A stretch of DNA of 32,623 nucleotides from Bog-473 sp036491435. Lineage in GTDB: Bacteria; Actinomycetota; Acidimicrobiia; Acidimicrobiales; RAAP-2. The stretch spans positions 1 through 32,623 of the forward strand of contig DASXBZ010000020.1 in assembly GCA_036491435.1 (NCBI GenBank). Reading direction: 5' to 3'. The notes beneath the pieces are model-generated. The model saw only the letters and a list, made by a program, of their open reading frames with translations. It was not told the DNA's origin and made no database searches. The translations under genes and the position numbers were made by a program. Of this stretch, positions 22,951 through 30,692 are shown one piece after another; the first letter of the stretch is position 1, and each line of letters starts with the position of its first letter.

Positions 22951-24965
22951 GATGCTCCTGGCACGTCCACGCCGACCGGCGGTGATGCGGCTGTTGTCAC
23001 GCCGGGCAATGCGAGCTCCTGGGCGCGGCGACACCGGCACAGGCGTCCGTCGGCGACCTCTTCGAGCGCAAGCGCATCGCGTCGACACGCGTCTTCCACG
23101 AATTCGCAACGAGGATGGAACCGACAGCCGGACGGGAACCGGCCCGCCTGAGGGACCTGACCGATCAAGACGGAGCTTCCGCCCGCCGAGACGGCGCCCG
23201 GCGACGCGGCCAAGAGTGCCGCCGTGTAGGGGTGCCGCGGGCGAGCGAAGAGTTGGGCGGTCGGCGCCTGCTCGACGACCTCACCGGCGTACATCACCGC
23301 GATCTCGTCCGACAACTCGGAAATAAGCGCCAGGTCGTGCGTCACGAAGAGGACGGCAAGGTCCATCTCCTCGCGCAGCTCGTGGAGAAGGTCCACGATC
23401 TGGGCCTGGATGGTCACGTCCAGCGCAGTGGTCGGCTCGTCGGCGATGAGCAATCGCGGCTTGCAGCTGAGCGCCATGGCGATCATCACTCGCTGGCGCA
23501 TACCACCCGACAGCTGGTGGGGATAGGCAGACAACCGCCGAGCGGGGTCGGGGATGTGCACGCTCTCGAGCAGCTCGATCGCCCGCGACCGCGCGGCGGA
23601 TCGGCTAAGCGGCTCGTGGAGGCGCATGGCCTCGGTCAGCTGGGACCCGATGGTGAAGGACGGGTCGAGACTCGCAAGAGGGTCCTGGAAGACCATGGAG
23701 ATCTCGCGTCCACGGATCCGCCGCATCTCTTTGAAATCGGCTTCGAGCAGGTCGCGGCCGTCGAAACGGATGGAACCCCCGACGATGTGTGCCGGTGGCG
23801 ACGAAAGCAGCCGCAGAATCGCCAATGAGCTCACAGTCTTCCCGCAACCGGACTCGCCGACGAGTCCGACGATCTGGCCCCGCCGGACGTCGAATGACGC
23901 CTCGTCCACGACCCGCACCGGGCCGTCCTCGGTGTCGAATTCGATGCAGAGCCCCCGAACCTCCAGCAAAGAAAATGGCGCGTCTTCGGATGCACCCGCG
24001 GAAAGCGCTGCCTCCGGTTGAGGGCTTACCGCAGTAAGGCCCCGTTTGGCCCGCGTGCGGCCTCGCTTGGCCTTGGTGGTGACACCGCTGACCGAGTCGC
24101 GCATGGCGTCGCCGAGCGTGTTGAAGGCGAGCACGGTCAATGCGATGACGAGACCAGAAGGGACGAGAGCCCACGGGTGGGTGAACAGTGCGGTGTTGTA
24201 CGCCTCTTCGAGCATCGAGCCCCAGCTCGCGGTGGGAGGAGGCGGGCCCAGGCCGAGAAAGCTGAGCCCAGACGACGTCAGGAGCGCCGCTCCGAGCGCG
24301 ATCGCAATGCCCACGGCGAGACCGGTGAGCACGTTGGGAAGTATCCGCGACAAGACGATACGGGTCGGAGACGTGCCAATTGACGTCGACGCCTCGACAA
24401 AGGCTTCCTCTTTGATCGCGAGGGTCTGGCCCCGGATGAAGCGAGCGAACCCGGGAGCGAAGACGATCGCAAACGCAATCGAGACATCGTTCACCCCGCT
24501 GCCGAGCACGGCAACGACCGCAAGAGCGAGCACGAGAGGCGGGAAGGCGAGACCAGCATCGGCTCCGCGCATGAGCAAGTAGTCGGTACGCCCGCCGCGG
24601 AACCCCGCCACGAGCCCGATGATCAACGCGAAGACCAAGGCTATGGCGACCGTCTCGAAGGTGATCTGCATGGAGATTCGGGATCCATAGATCAGACGCG
24701 AAAGGACGTCGCGACCGAGATCGTCGGTGCCGACCCAGTGGCTCGCGCTTATGCCCGCATTCGTGTTGGTCAGGTCCTGGGCGTTTGGGTCATACGGTGC
24801 GATCCACGGGGCGAACACTGCCGCCACGGTCACAAGGAGCAACCAACCCAGTCCCAAGATCACGCCGACGCGGGTAAGGAATTTCACGAGGCGCCGGTGG
24901 TCGCTCCAGGCGCGTCGCAGCGACTGCGGGTCTTCGCCCGGTATTTCCGTCTCGGTGAGGCTCAC
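22947..24965 (-). CDS. Fused peptide ABC transporter permease and ATP-binding protein (DppC-DppD)
   Basis: This is one 672-residue polypeptide with two complete parts. The N-terminal third is the DppC-type permease: TM1 after FLTRVGVILGLGWLLLV, then WVGTDDLGRDVLSRLIYGSR, and the EAA loop EEAFVEASTSIGTSPTRIVL. After a basic linker (KAKRGRTRAKRG) comes a DppD-type ATPase with Walker A GLVGESGCGKT (Lys near residue 376), signature LSGGMRQR, Walker B LLIADEPTTALD and the Cys-rich tail FPSGCRFHPRCEFVEDAC. The reading frame runs without break. It overlaps both flanking genes by 4 nt, so the operon is translationally coupled. This fusion is known in actinobacteria. Confidence 0.94.
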   Translation of the reverse strand: MSLTETEIPGEDPQSLRRAWSDHRRLVKFLTRVGVILGLGWLLLVTVAAVFAPWIAPYDPNAQDLTNTNAGISASHWVGTDDLGRDVLSRLIYGSRISMQITFETVAIALVFALIIGLVAGFRGGRTDYLLMRGADAGLAFPPLVLALAVVAVLGSGVNDVSIAFAIVFAPGFARFIRGQTLAIKEEAFVEASTSIGTSPTRIVLSRILPNVLTGLAVGIAIALGAALLTSSGLSFLGLGPPPPTASWGSMLEEAYNTALFTHPWALVPSGLVIALTVLAFNTLGDAMRDSVSGVTTKAKRGRTRAKRGLTAVSPQPEAALSAGASEDAPFSLLEVRGLCIEFDTEDGPVRVVDEASFDVRRGQIVGLVGESGCGKTVSSLAILRLLSSPPAHIVGGSIRFDGRDLLEADFKEMRRIRGREISMVFQDPLASLDPSFTIGSQLTEAMRLHEPLSRSAARSRAIELLESVHIPDPARRLSAYPHQLSGGMRQRVMIAMALSCKPRLLIADEPTTALDVTIQAQIVDLLHELREEMDLAVLFVTHDLALISELSDEIAVMYAGEVVEQAPTAQLFARPRHPYTAALLAASPGAVSAGGSSVLIGQVPQAGRFPSGCRFHPRCEFVEDACRRDALALEEVADGRLCRCRRAQELALPGVTTAASPPVGVDVPGAS

Positions 24966-25909
24966 GAAACCCGGACCTTGGGGTTCAGATAGCCGTAGCT
25001 GATGTCGACCAACAAGCTCATCGCCATCTGGAAGAGCACAAAGACAAGGGCGACGCCCTGGACCACGGGAAGATCGTGTTCGGTGATGCCCGCGAGCATG
25101 TACGTTCCGAGACCGGGGAAGGCGAAGATCTGCTCTACGATCACCGCGCCACCGAGCAGGTAGCCGATCTGAATTCCGAACACGGTCACGACCGGCATGG
25201 CCGCGTTCTTGAGCCCGTGCTTGAGCAACACCGACCGGCGCGTGCCTCCCTTGGCCCAAGCCGTGCGGATGTACGGGGTGTCGAGGGCATCGATCAGCGA
25301 GGCCCGCAACTGTCGGGCGAGTGACGCGCTCACCAGCAGGCCCAAGGTGACCGCGGGGAGCGTGACGTCCTTCAACCATCCGGTGAATGAAGTTGTGATC
25401 GGGGTGTATCCAGTCGTCGGAAAGATCTTCCAGTGGACCGAAAAGATCGACACGAGAATGATGGCGAGCCAGAAGCTGGGGACGGCCAACCCCAATGTTG
25501 TAAAGGTACGGGCGCCGCCGTCGATCGCCCCTTGCGGCCTGATGCCCGAAATCACGCCAACCGGAATGCCCACCACGAGCGCGACGATGGCCGAAGCGAC
25601 GACGAGACCGAAGGTGACGGGGAACCGTTGCTCGATCTGTTGGGTCACCGGCTGACCGGTTGAAATCGAAGTCCCGAGGTTGCCGTGCAACGCGTTGACG
25701 AGCCAGTGCCAGTACTGGACGAAGAAGCCGTCGTTGAGATGGAGCTGCTCAGTGACGTGAGCGATCTGGGCGGGTGTGGCACTGACGCCCCCGGCCAGCG
25801 TGACGGCCGGATTGCCCGGAACGAGCGCCAGCAGGAAGAAGATGCCGAACGAGACGATGAGCAGTACCGGCACGAGGGCCAGCAGTCGGTTTACGACCAA
25901 CCTTCCCAC
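24962..25909 (-). CDS. Peptide ABC transporter permease (DppB-like)
   Basis: The 315-residue membrane protein is the first subunit of the importer. It starts with a TM segment (VVNRLLALVPVLLIVSFGIF), then FFLLALVPGNPA. It has a long second domain with LGNLGTSI-like (HGNLGTSISTGQPV), the conserved EAA region ALDTPYIRTAWAKGGTRRSV, and AVIVEQIFAFPGLGTYMLAG. Six TM helices are expected. I start at the GTG at 25909, preceded by GGGGGTGGA, which gives a normal family length; an ATG at 25978 is possible but adds a poor stretch. It is divergent from the DUF885 peptidase gene, with a 222-bp region between them. Confidence 0.93.
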   Translation of the reverse strand: MGRLVVNRLLALVPVLLIVSFGIFFLLALVPGNPAVTLAGGVSATPAQIAHVTEQLHLNDGFFVQYWHWLVNALHGNLGTSISTGQPVTQQIEQRFPVTFGLVVASAIVALVVGIPVGVISGIRPQGAIDGGARTFTTLGLAVPSFWLAIILVSIFSVHWKIFPTTGYTPITTSFTGWLKDVTLPAVTLGLLVSASLARQLRASLIDALDTPYIRTAWAKGGTRRSVLLKHGLKNAAMPVVTVFGIQIGYLLGGAVIVEQIFAFPGLGTYMLAGITEHDLPVVQGVALVFVLFQMAMSLLVDISYGYLNPKVRVS

Positions 25910-25946
25910 TCCACCCCCTGGGTCGAACCCGAGTCTCCCCTGCGCT

Positions 25947-25958
25947 GTCCGTACGGAC
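25947..25958. promoter_or_regulatory. 12-bp perfect palindrome upstream of dppB-like gene
   Basis: GTCCGTACGGAC is a perfect palindrome, 38 nt before the dppB-like GTG, so it is well placed to block or aid its promoter. No regulator gene is adjacent. Confidence 0.4.
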
Positions 25959-26018
25959 CACGCATCGCTGTGACGCATCGTACCCAGTGGTCGGCAATGG
26001 GTGATGCTGATGCAGACT

Positions 26019-26032
26019 CCCACTCGAGTGGG
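26019..26032. promoter_or_regulatory. 14-bp perfect palindrome in the dppB/DUF885 divergent region
   Basis: CCCACTCGAGTGGG is a perfect palindrome at the midpoint of the divergent region between the importer operon and the peptidase gene. A shared operator is plausible. Confidence 0.45.
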
Positions 26033-26117
26033 CCCTCGCCATGTTCTCCAAGCGGCGGACGGGGGGTCAGCAAGCACCCAGTACTTGTCCGGACATCACC
26101 CAAAGCGTGCACCCAGA

Positions 26118-26123
26118 TAGCCT
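26118..26123 (+). promoter_or_regulatory. -10 motif TAGCCT for the DUF885 gene, leaderless spacing
   Basis: TAGCCT lies 8 nt before the ATG, with no Shine-Dalgarno sequence. It matches the TANNNT-start layout seen at the other leaderless candidates in this window. Confidence 0.5.
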
Positions 26124-26131
26124 CCCGGGCG

Positions 26132-27790
26132 ATGTCCGCAAACGATCTCGCTGCCGCTTTGCTCTCGACCGTCTTCGATGCCGACCCCCTGTCCGGGTCG
26201 ATGTACGGCTTTCCCGGCTATGACGATCGCCTCCCTGACCTCAGTGCCGACGCCGAGGAACAGATTGCAGCCGCGCTCGAGACGGTCGCCCTCCAGGCAG
26301 AGGACCACGGCATCGAGGGCTTGGCCGAGACGGAGCACCAGACGCTCGACTTCGTGCGCGTCCTGGCCCGGGGGATGGCCGAGGCGGCCCGGGTCCCCCT
26401 CACCGAGTTCACCATCTGCGACACCTTCGTCGCGCCCGTGCCCGGCGTCCTGACGACCCTCCCCAAGCTTCCCCTCGACACCGGCGAGCGCAGGGACGGA
26501 TACCTCGACCGCCTGCGCGGTCTGCCAGAGCTGCTCGCCACGGCAGGCGAGCGTCACCGGTCGGGTACTCGCGCCGGGCGGACGGCGGTGGCCAGGCTGG
26601 TCGAATCGGCGGTGGCGCAGCTCGACCTTGTCATCGCCGATCCCGACCTCGGCGGGGTCGGCCGCGCCGACATCGAGGACGATCAGTTCCGGCAATCGGT
26701 TGCGGCGGCGATCGACGACGACGTCCGCCCCGCCCTCGCTGTCTACCGAGACCTCTTGCTGACTGACATCCTCCCCCTTGCTCGTGACGACCAACATCCC
26801 GGCATCTGCTTCCTCCCCGATGGCGAAGCCATGTACCGGGCGCTGGCCCGACTGCACACCTCGACGACCTACACCCCGGACGAATTGCACGTCATGGGTC
26901 GCGAGATCGTCGACGAGGTGCGCGGTGAGCTCGTGGAGACGGGCTCCCGCCTCTGGCACACAAGCGATCCAGCCGAGATCTTCGGCCATCTCTGCGACGA
27001 CCCGGAGCTGCGCTACGGCAGTCGGGAAGAGATGCTCGAACATGCGAGGCGGGTTGTTGCCGCGGCAGAGGCGGAGGCGCCGAACTGGTTCGCCACCATC
27101 CCCGATCAACCGTGCACCGTCGAGCCAGTGCCCGAGGCAGAAGAGGCGGGCATGGCGGCCGCGTACTACATGCCCGGTGCGATCGACGGCTCGCGCCAGG
27201 GGACCTACTACCTGAACACCTCCAAGCCACAAGAACGGCACCGCTACACCGCCGAGGACATCGCGTTCCACGAAGCCGTCCCGGGCCACCACTTCCAGCT
27301 GACGATCGCCATGGAGGCGACGGACCTGCCGCTGGCACGCCGGGTGCTCCACGACACCGCCTGTGCCGAAGGCTGGGGGCTCTACAGCGAGCGGCTAGCC
27401 GACGAAATGGGCCTCTACAGCGACGACGTCGCCCGGATGGGCCTCTTCGCCGCCGATTCATGGCGCGCCAGCCGCCTCGTCGTCGACACCGGCCTGCACG
27501 CGCTCGGGTGGAGCCGCCAACAGGCGGTCGACTGGCTCGCCAGCAACACACCGATGCCGCGCATCGAGATCGAGTCGGAAGTCGATCGCTACATTTCGTA
27601 CCCGGGGCAGGCGCTGGCCTACATGGTGGGACGGCGTGAGATCGTCCGGCTACGCGCGCTCGCGGCCGACCGCCTGGCGACTGCATTCGACCTCAAGGAA
27701 TTCCACGATCTCCTGCTCCGGGTCGGGATCCTTCCGCTCCCGGCATTGGCCAGGACGGTGGAGCGCTGGATCGAGCGCACGGCTTCGTAG
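26132..27790 (+). CDS. DUF885-family zinc-peptidase-like protein
   Basis: The 552-residue protein has the DUF885 hallmark HEAVPGHH at residues 380-387, an expanded HExxH-like zinc-binding motif, and EGWGLYSERLADEMGLY about 30 residues later, which carries a third likely ligand. ISYPGQALAYMVGRREI lies near the C-terminus. There is no signal peptide, so it would be cytoplasmic. Family members are thought to be metallopeptidases, but the substrate is unsettled. Divergence from a complete peptide importer suggests it cleaves imported peptides; this is inference. Confidence 0.9.
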   Translation: MSANDLAAALLSTVFDADPLSGSMYGFPGYDDRLPDLSADAEEQIAAALETVALQAEDHGIEGLAETEHQTLDFVRVLARGMAEAARVPLTEFTICDTFVAPVPGVLTTLPKLPLDTGERRDGYLDRLRGLPELLATAGERHRSGTRAGRTAVARLVESAVAQLDLVIADPDLGGVGRADIEDDQFRQSVAAAIDDDVRPALAVYRDLLLTDILPLARDDQHPGICFLPDGEAMYRALARLHTSTTYTPDELHVMGREIVDEVRGELVETGSRLWHTSDPAEIFGHLCDDPELRYGSREEMLEHARRVVAAAEAEAPNWFATIPDQPCTVEPVPEAEEAGMAAAYYMPGAIDGSRQGTYYLNTSKPQERHRYTAEDIAFHEAVPGHHFQLTIAMEATDLPLARRVLHDTACAEGWGLYSERLADEMGLYSDDVARMGLFAADSWRASRLVVDTGLHALGWSRQQAVDWLASNTPMPRIEIESEVDRYISYPGQALAYMVGRREIVRLRALAADRLATAFDLKEFHDLLLRVGILPLPALARTVERWIERTAS

Positions 27791-27807
27791 AGCGCGACCC
27801 CACCCCA

Positions 27808-27822
27808 CCGCCCCAGGGGCGG
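27808..27822. terminator. Compact GC hairpin between convergent genes
   Basis: CCGCCCC, A, GGGGCGG can fold as a short GC stem with a small loop, within the 38-nt gap between the ends of the DUF885 gene and the convergent hypothetical gene. A bidirectional terminator is likely, without U-runs. Confidence 0.45.
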
Positions 27823-27828
27823 ACCGGC

Positions 27829-28242
27829 TCAGAGGCCCAACGTCGAGTGCTGGTTGCGGATCACCTCATCCACGGTTTCGACCCACCGACGCGGTGTCCA
27901 TCGCTCGACCTCGGGGTGCGCGGCCAACTCGAGCTCGAGCGGAAGCAGGACCGTCGACTGGAGGTCGTCGAGGGTGAACTCCTCACACGCCAGGTCCAGC
28001 ACTTGGTAGGCCAGGTAGGTGCGTGCGATGCGCCAGCTGCGGCCCGTACGGCGTTGCTTGGAGGGCCGGTGCAGGCTGTCGTGCATCGCGACCTCGCTGC
28101 CGTGGGCCAAAAGGTTCGTCCACGCCCAGACCGGCACGGCGGTCCCCCGCTCCTCCCAGAACTCGGCCAGCGTGCCGTTCAGATACGCCTCGCACTCCGA
28201 GGCAAGGACGCCGCCCGGAAGGTCGCGTTGCAGCTTCCCCAT
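27829..28242 (-). CDS. Hypothetical small helical protein
   Basis: I do not recognise this 137-residue protein. It begins MGKLQRDLPGGVLASECEAY, contains several Trp (EFWEERG, VWAWTNLLAH, SWRIARTYLAYQVLD) and an Arg/Trp stretch ERWTPRRWVETVDEV near the end, and looks mostly helical and soluble, without signal peptide or TM segment. The ATG at 28242 has an ideal ribosome site, GGAGGAGGGAACC; an ATG at 28257 just ahead overlaps that site and is less likely. It is last on the minus strand after VKOR, with a 134-nt gap, so it may or may not belong to the same transcript. Confidence 0.72.
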   Translation of the reverse strand: MGKLQRDLPGGVLASECEAYLNGTLAEFWEERGTAVPVWAWTNLLAHGSEVAMHDSLHRPSKQRRTGRSWRIARTYLAYQVLDLACEEFTLDDLQSTVLLPLELELAAHPEVERWTPRRWVETVDEVIRNQHSTLGL

Positions 28243-28376
28243 GGTTCCCTCCTCCACCGCGCCACCTCTGCCTGCCTCTGGCGCGACCGCTCACCTCCAG
28301 TGTGCTGCGTCCGGGCAGGATCCTCCAGGGGCAAAGGTACCTATCTCGACGATGTCCACGGGTCGCTGAGCGTGCC

Positions 28377-28853
28377 TCACGCAGGTATCGGAGCGTCCCG
28401 GCCCCCCGCCGCCCGGGCGGCCAGGACGACTCCGAAGAGACAGACCGCGAGCACGTGGACCGCCGTGCACCACAGGCAGATGGCGCCGATCCGGAACAGC
28501 TCGACGTAGACGAGGTAGAGCACGGTGAGCGCACCGAGACCCGACACGACCAACCGCGCCCGATCGAGCGCGACCGGGGCCCTGCGCCAGCTCCACGGCA
28601 GGGTAAGGCCCACCATGACCAGCGACCACGCGAGCCCGATCACGGCCACGGGCACACCGGCGACCACCGACCAGGAGCTGGTCGTGACCAAGGTGCAGTT
28701 GACGACGCCCGTGTCGGGACACGCCAGGGCCGCGGGGTCGCTGTAGTGGGTCACGGTGAGATACGACGCCACCGCGGCCGCCGCGAGCGAAAGCGCCAAG
28801 GCCGCGTAGCGCGCCCAGTGCGGTACCCCGCCTGTTTCTGTTGGGTTGGTCAT
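28377..28853 (-). CDS. Vitamin K epoxide reductase (VKOR) family protein
   Basis: The 158-residue membrane protein is the quinone-linked oxidase that regenerates DsbA-type thiol oxidants in the envelope. Four TM spans are visible. All four catalytic cysteines are in place: the loop pair C45 and C53 (ACPDTGVVNC) and the active CLWC at C126-C129 in a late TM helix. Conserved Ser-Ser-Trp-Ser (SSWS) follows the loop pair, as in bacterial VKORs. It starts 4 nt after the DUF929 gene stop (ATG 28853, or a GTG at 28856), so the two are coupled. No fused thioredoxin domain is present, which fits a separate partner, most likely the DUF929 protein. Confidence 0.93.
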   Translation of the reverse strand: MTNPTETGGVPHWARYAALALSLAAAAVASYLTVTHYSDPAALACPDTGVVNCTLVTTSSWSVVAGVPVAVIGLAWSLVMVGLTLPWSWRRAPVALDRARLVVSGLGALTVLYLVYVELFRIGAICLWCTAVHVLAVCLFGVVLAARAAGGRDAPIPA

Positions 28854-28857
28854 CACG

Positions 28858-29832
28858 TCATGCCCCGAGCGACTTGGCGATCGACGCGATCACGGGCGAA
28901 CTCGCAATGCTGGTGGGCTGCGATCCGGTCACCTGGGTGATGGCCGCCGTGATCTCGTTTGCGGCGCCGTCGATGGCCTTGGCCACGGCGCTGTTCGGGT
29001 TGGCGAGCTGGCCGGCGATCTGTGCCTGGGACAGGCCCGCGAGCACCTGCGGCGAGTAGCTCGCCCCGATCACGACGTATTTGTTGCCGATGTCGAGGAA
29101 GGGGATGCTCCCCTGGGCGTCGAAGCGGGCAAGCAGGTGGGACTCCGCGGCGGTCGGGCGCTGCAGTGTGGTGTAGGCGCCGCCCACCGCTTGGTTCGTC
29201 GTCTCTTCGACGGGCTGGAAATCGAGATACGGGCTCGAGTACTGCGACCCGTAGAAGGAGAGCGTCTTCGTGTCCGGGTAGACGTCGTTCGTGGCCGAAT
29301 GCGTGGCCGACAGGTTCGAGAACGTCCCGAAGCGCGAGAGGGCAACGGCGATCGCCCACCGCTCGGCGGCACAGTACGGGCAGTACTCGGCGCCGACGTA
29401 GGTGACGACCGGTTTGCCGTCAGTCCCCCGAAGGATCGTGCTGTCACCGGTGCGGCTCGGCGCAACCACGGAAGACGGGCTCCCCACGCTCTCGAGCGTG
29501 GCGGGGGGCACGGTGAGCGCGGCAACGACACCGGGTGCCAGAGCACTGGTGCCAGGGGCGACCGACGGGACGGCGTTCCCTGAGCCCAGATGCGAGGCAG
29601 CCTGGGCCGGGGTGGGCGAGCCGCCCGTGACCTTGATGACGACCATCGTCATGATGACGGCCAGGACCAGCGCCACGGGCACGAGCGCCGACACGACAGG
29701 ATGCCGTGATCGGAACCCGCTCGGCTTGCTGGCAGGGGGCTTCGCGCCCGACTTGGCCGCGGTCCGGGCAGTAGATGGGGTGGATGGATGGCGGCGCGTC
29801 GACGGGGCGCGCCGATTGGTTGGTTTCGACAT
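28858..29832 (-). CDS. DUF929 thioredoxin-like membrane-anchored protein
   Basis: The 324-residue protein has a basic N-terminus, a single TM anchor at about 46-67 (VVSALVPVALVLAVIMTMVV), a low-complexity linker and an extracytoplasmic thioredoxin-like domain with active site CPYC at residues 151-154 (VTYVGAEYCPYCAAERW). The cis-Pro region is GSIPFLDIGNKYVVIGASY. Family DUF929 has no settled function, but its fold and CxxC suggest a disulfide oxidoreductase. It precedes VKOR by 4 nt, so the pair looks like a DsbA-like catalyst with its reoxidase. AGGAGA before the ATG at 29832 is a good ribosome site; an upstream ATG at 29892 is not needed. Confidence 0.9.
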   Translation of the reverse strand: MSKPTNRRAPSTRRHPSTPSTARTAAKSGAKPPASKPSGFRSRHPVVSALVPVALVLAVIMTMVVIKVTGGSPTPAQAASHLGSGNAVPSVAPGTSALAPGVVAALTVPPATLESVGSPSSVVAPSRTGDSTILRGTDGKPVVTYVGAEYCPYCAAERWAIAVALSRFGTFSNLSATHSATNDVYPDTKTLSFYGSQYSSPYLDFQPVEETTNQAVGGAYTTLQRPTAAESHLLARFDAQGSIPFLDIGNKYVVIGASYSPQVLAGLSQAQIAGQLANPNSAVAKAIDGAANEITAAITQVTGSQPTSIASSPVIASIAKSLGA

Positions 29833-29934
29833 TTGGTTCTCCTGAATTCGCCGGGCACGGTCGGAACCGGCCCGGAAGCTCCGGCGGGCCACCCGTCGGC
29901 GGCCGCCTCTTCCTGATTTGACCGGCGTCCTGCC

Positions 29935-29948
29935 AGCCGCATGCGGCT
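29935..29948. promoter_or_regulatory. 14-bp perfect palindrome upstream of the DUF929 gene
   Basis: AGCCGCATGCGGCT is a perfect palindrome, about 100 nt before the DUF929 start and just after the stop of the 114-residue gene. It may be an operator or part of a small terminator for the preceding gene. Confidence 0.35.
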
Positions 29949-29979
29949 CGCATCCCGGCGCCGGGAAGGTGGTGTGGAG

Positions 29980-30324
29980 CTAGGAGAACTGGGGCGGGTG
30001 GAACAGCGGATCCGGCGCGCCCGCTGGCAGCGGCGCAAGCGGGGCCCGGCGCCGACGCAGGCGCGCCGCGGCGATCACGGCAAGGGCGAGCGCACTGAGC
30101 ACGCCGGCCAACGCCACCATCGGTGTGGGGGCGGGTGCGGCCGGGCTGCCCTTTCCGCACGTGGCGTCGAGGCACGTCGGGAGCGCCCCGAACGGCGCCT
30201 CCGCTGCCTGCACCATGTCGGTCGTCGCCACCCGTGCACCGGACAGCACACTGTGCGGCACGAGGCCACCGATGATTGCTGCGGCGACGACGGCCGCCAG
30301 CGCGACACGCCATCTCGCGGGCAT
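29980..30324 (-). CDS. Small two-TM protein with an external Cys pair
   Basis: I do not recognise this 114-residue protein. It has a TM segment at about 8-24 (ALAAVVAAAIIGGLVPHSVL), a loop of about 45 residues with C51 and C56 (ALPTCLDATCGKG), a second TM at about 69-87, and a basic then Pro-rich tail (RLRRRRAPLAPLPAG). The Arg cluster after the second TM suggests the loop faces outward. The Cys pair could form a disulfide in that loop, a natural substrate for the VKOR/DUF929 pair downstream. TACCCT six bases before the ATG suggests leaderless transcription. Confidence 0.72.
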   Translation of the reverse strand: MPARWRVALAAVVAAAIIGGLVPHSVLSGARVATTDMVQAAEAPFGALPTCLDATCGKGSPAAPAPTPMVALAGVLSALALAVIAAARLRRRRAPLAPLPAGAPDPLFHPPQFS

Positions 30325-30330
30325 GAGAGC

Positions 30331-30336
30331 AGGGTA
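30331..30336 (-). promoter_or_regulatory. -10 motif TACCCT, leaderless spacing
   Basis: On the minus strand TACCCT is 6 nt before the ATG of the 114-residue gene. Hexamer and spacing are identical to those of leuS. There is no room for a Shine-Dalgarno sequence. Confidence 0.5.
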
Positions 30337-30421
30337 CCGGTGCCTGTTAAACGCCAGCTAAGAATCGGGGGAACGCACCGTCAACCGACCGACTCCGTCC
30401 TCCGCCACTGGGGCGGCGGCG

Positions 30422-30598
30422 CTACAGGCTGTCGCCCCCCAACGAGGCGCCCTCGCGGAGGACGTGCACGGAACGCCCGTCGGCGACGGGAATGCGCTCG
30501 AAGCGCGACTCGATGCGGAGATGCCACACCGTGTACCAACCGGCGAAGGCGCCGGCGAACAGGGCGATCGATCCGATGGTCAACGTGAGCGTTGCCAT
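30422..30598 (-). CDS. Small 58-residue single-TM protein
   Basis: This reading frame is short but well supported: ATG preceded by AGGAAAGG with 5-nt spacing, then a hydrophobic segment (MATLTLTIGSIALFAGAFAG), an aromatic boundary WYTVWHLRIE and a charged cytoplasmic-looking tail (SRFERIPVADGRSVHVLREG, ASLGGDSL) before a TAG. The size and layout look like a small membrane accessory subunit. No family is recognised. It lies between the large polytopic protein gene and the 114-residue gene on the same strand, downstream of a palindrome resembling a DosR box. Confidence 0.68.
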   Translation of the reverse strand: MATLTLTIGSIALFAGAFAGWYTVWHLRIESRFERIPVADGRSVHVLREGASLGGDSL

Positions 30599-30637
30599 TT
30601 CGACCTTTCCTGTGACCGCCGACTCATGGCTGCCACA

Positions 30638-30661
30638 TCCGTTGGCTCAAGTGTCCGTTGG
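30638..30661. repeat. Two direct repeats TCCGTTGG, 16 bp apart
   Basis: TCCGTTGG occurs at 30638-30645 and 30654-30661, start to start 16 bp (about 1.5 helical turns). They lie 40-63 nt upstream of the start codon of the 58-residue gene. They may be activator half-sites or part of its promoter. Confidence 0.4.
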
Positions 30662-30678
30662 TTGAAACACCCGGGCTA

Positions 30679-30692
30679 GGGACAAAAGTCCC
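30679..30692. promoter_or_regulatory. Palindrome GGGACAAAAGTCCC, DosR/DevR-box-like (or terminator stem)
   Basis: GGGAC, AAAA, GTCCC matches the mycobacterial DosR consensus core (GGGACTWWAGTCCC) at 13 of 14 positions, and 16 of 20 over the full box. A weaker copy, AGGACTTTCGTCAC, lies at 30708-30721. It sits about 80 nt upstream of the 58-residue gene on the minus strand, a suitable place for activation. The same palindrome can also fold in RNA together with CGGGCT/AGCCCG arms as a terminator for the large upstream gene. I cannot tell these readings apart. Confidence 0.4.

Noticed and set aside
29980..30324. 114-residue protein as a copper-chaperone (CopC-like) gene
   Set aside because: There are two TM segments and a Cys pair but no His-rich or Met-rich copper motif, so no function was assigned.
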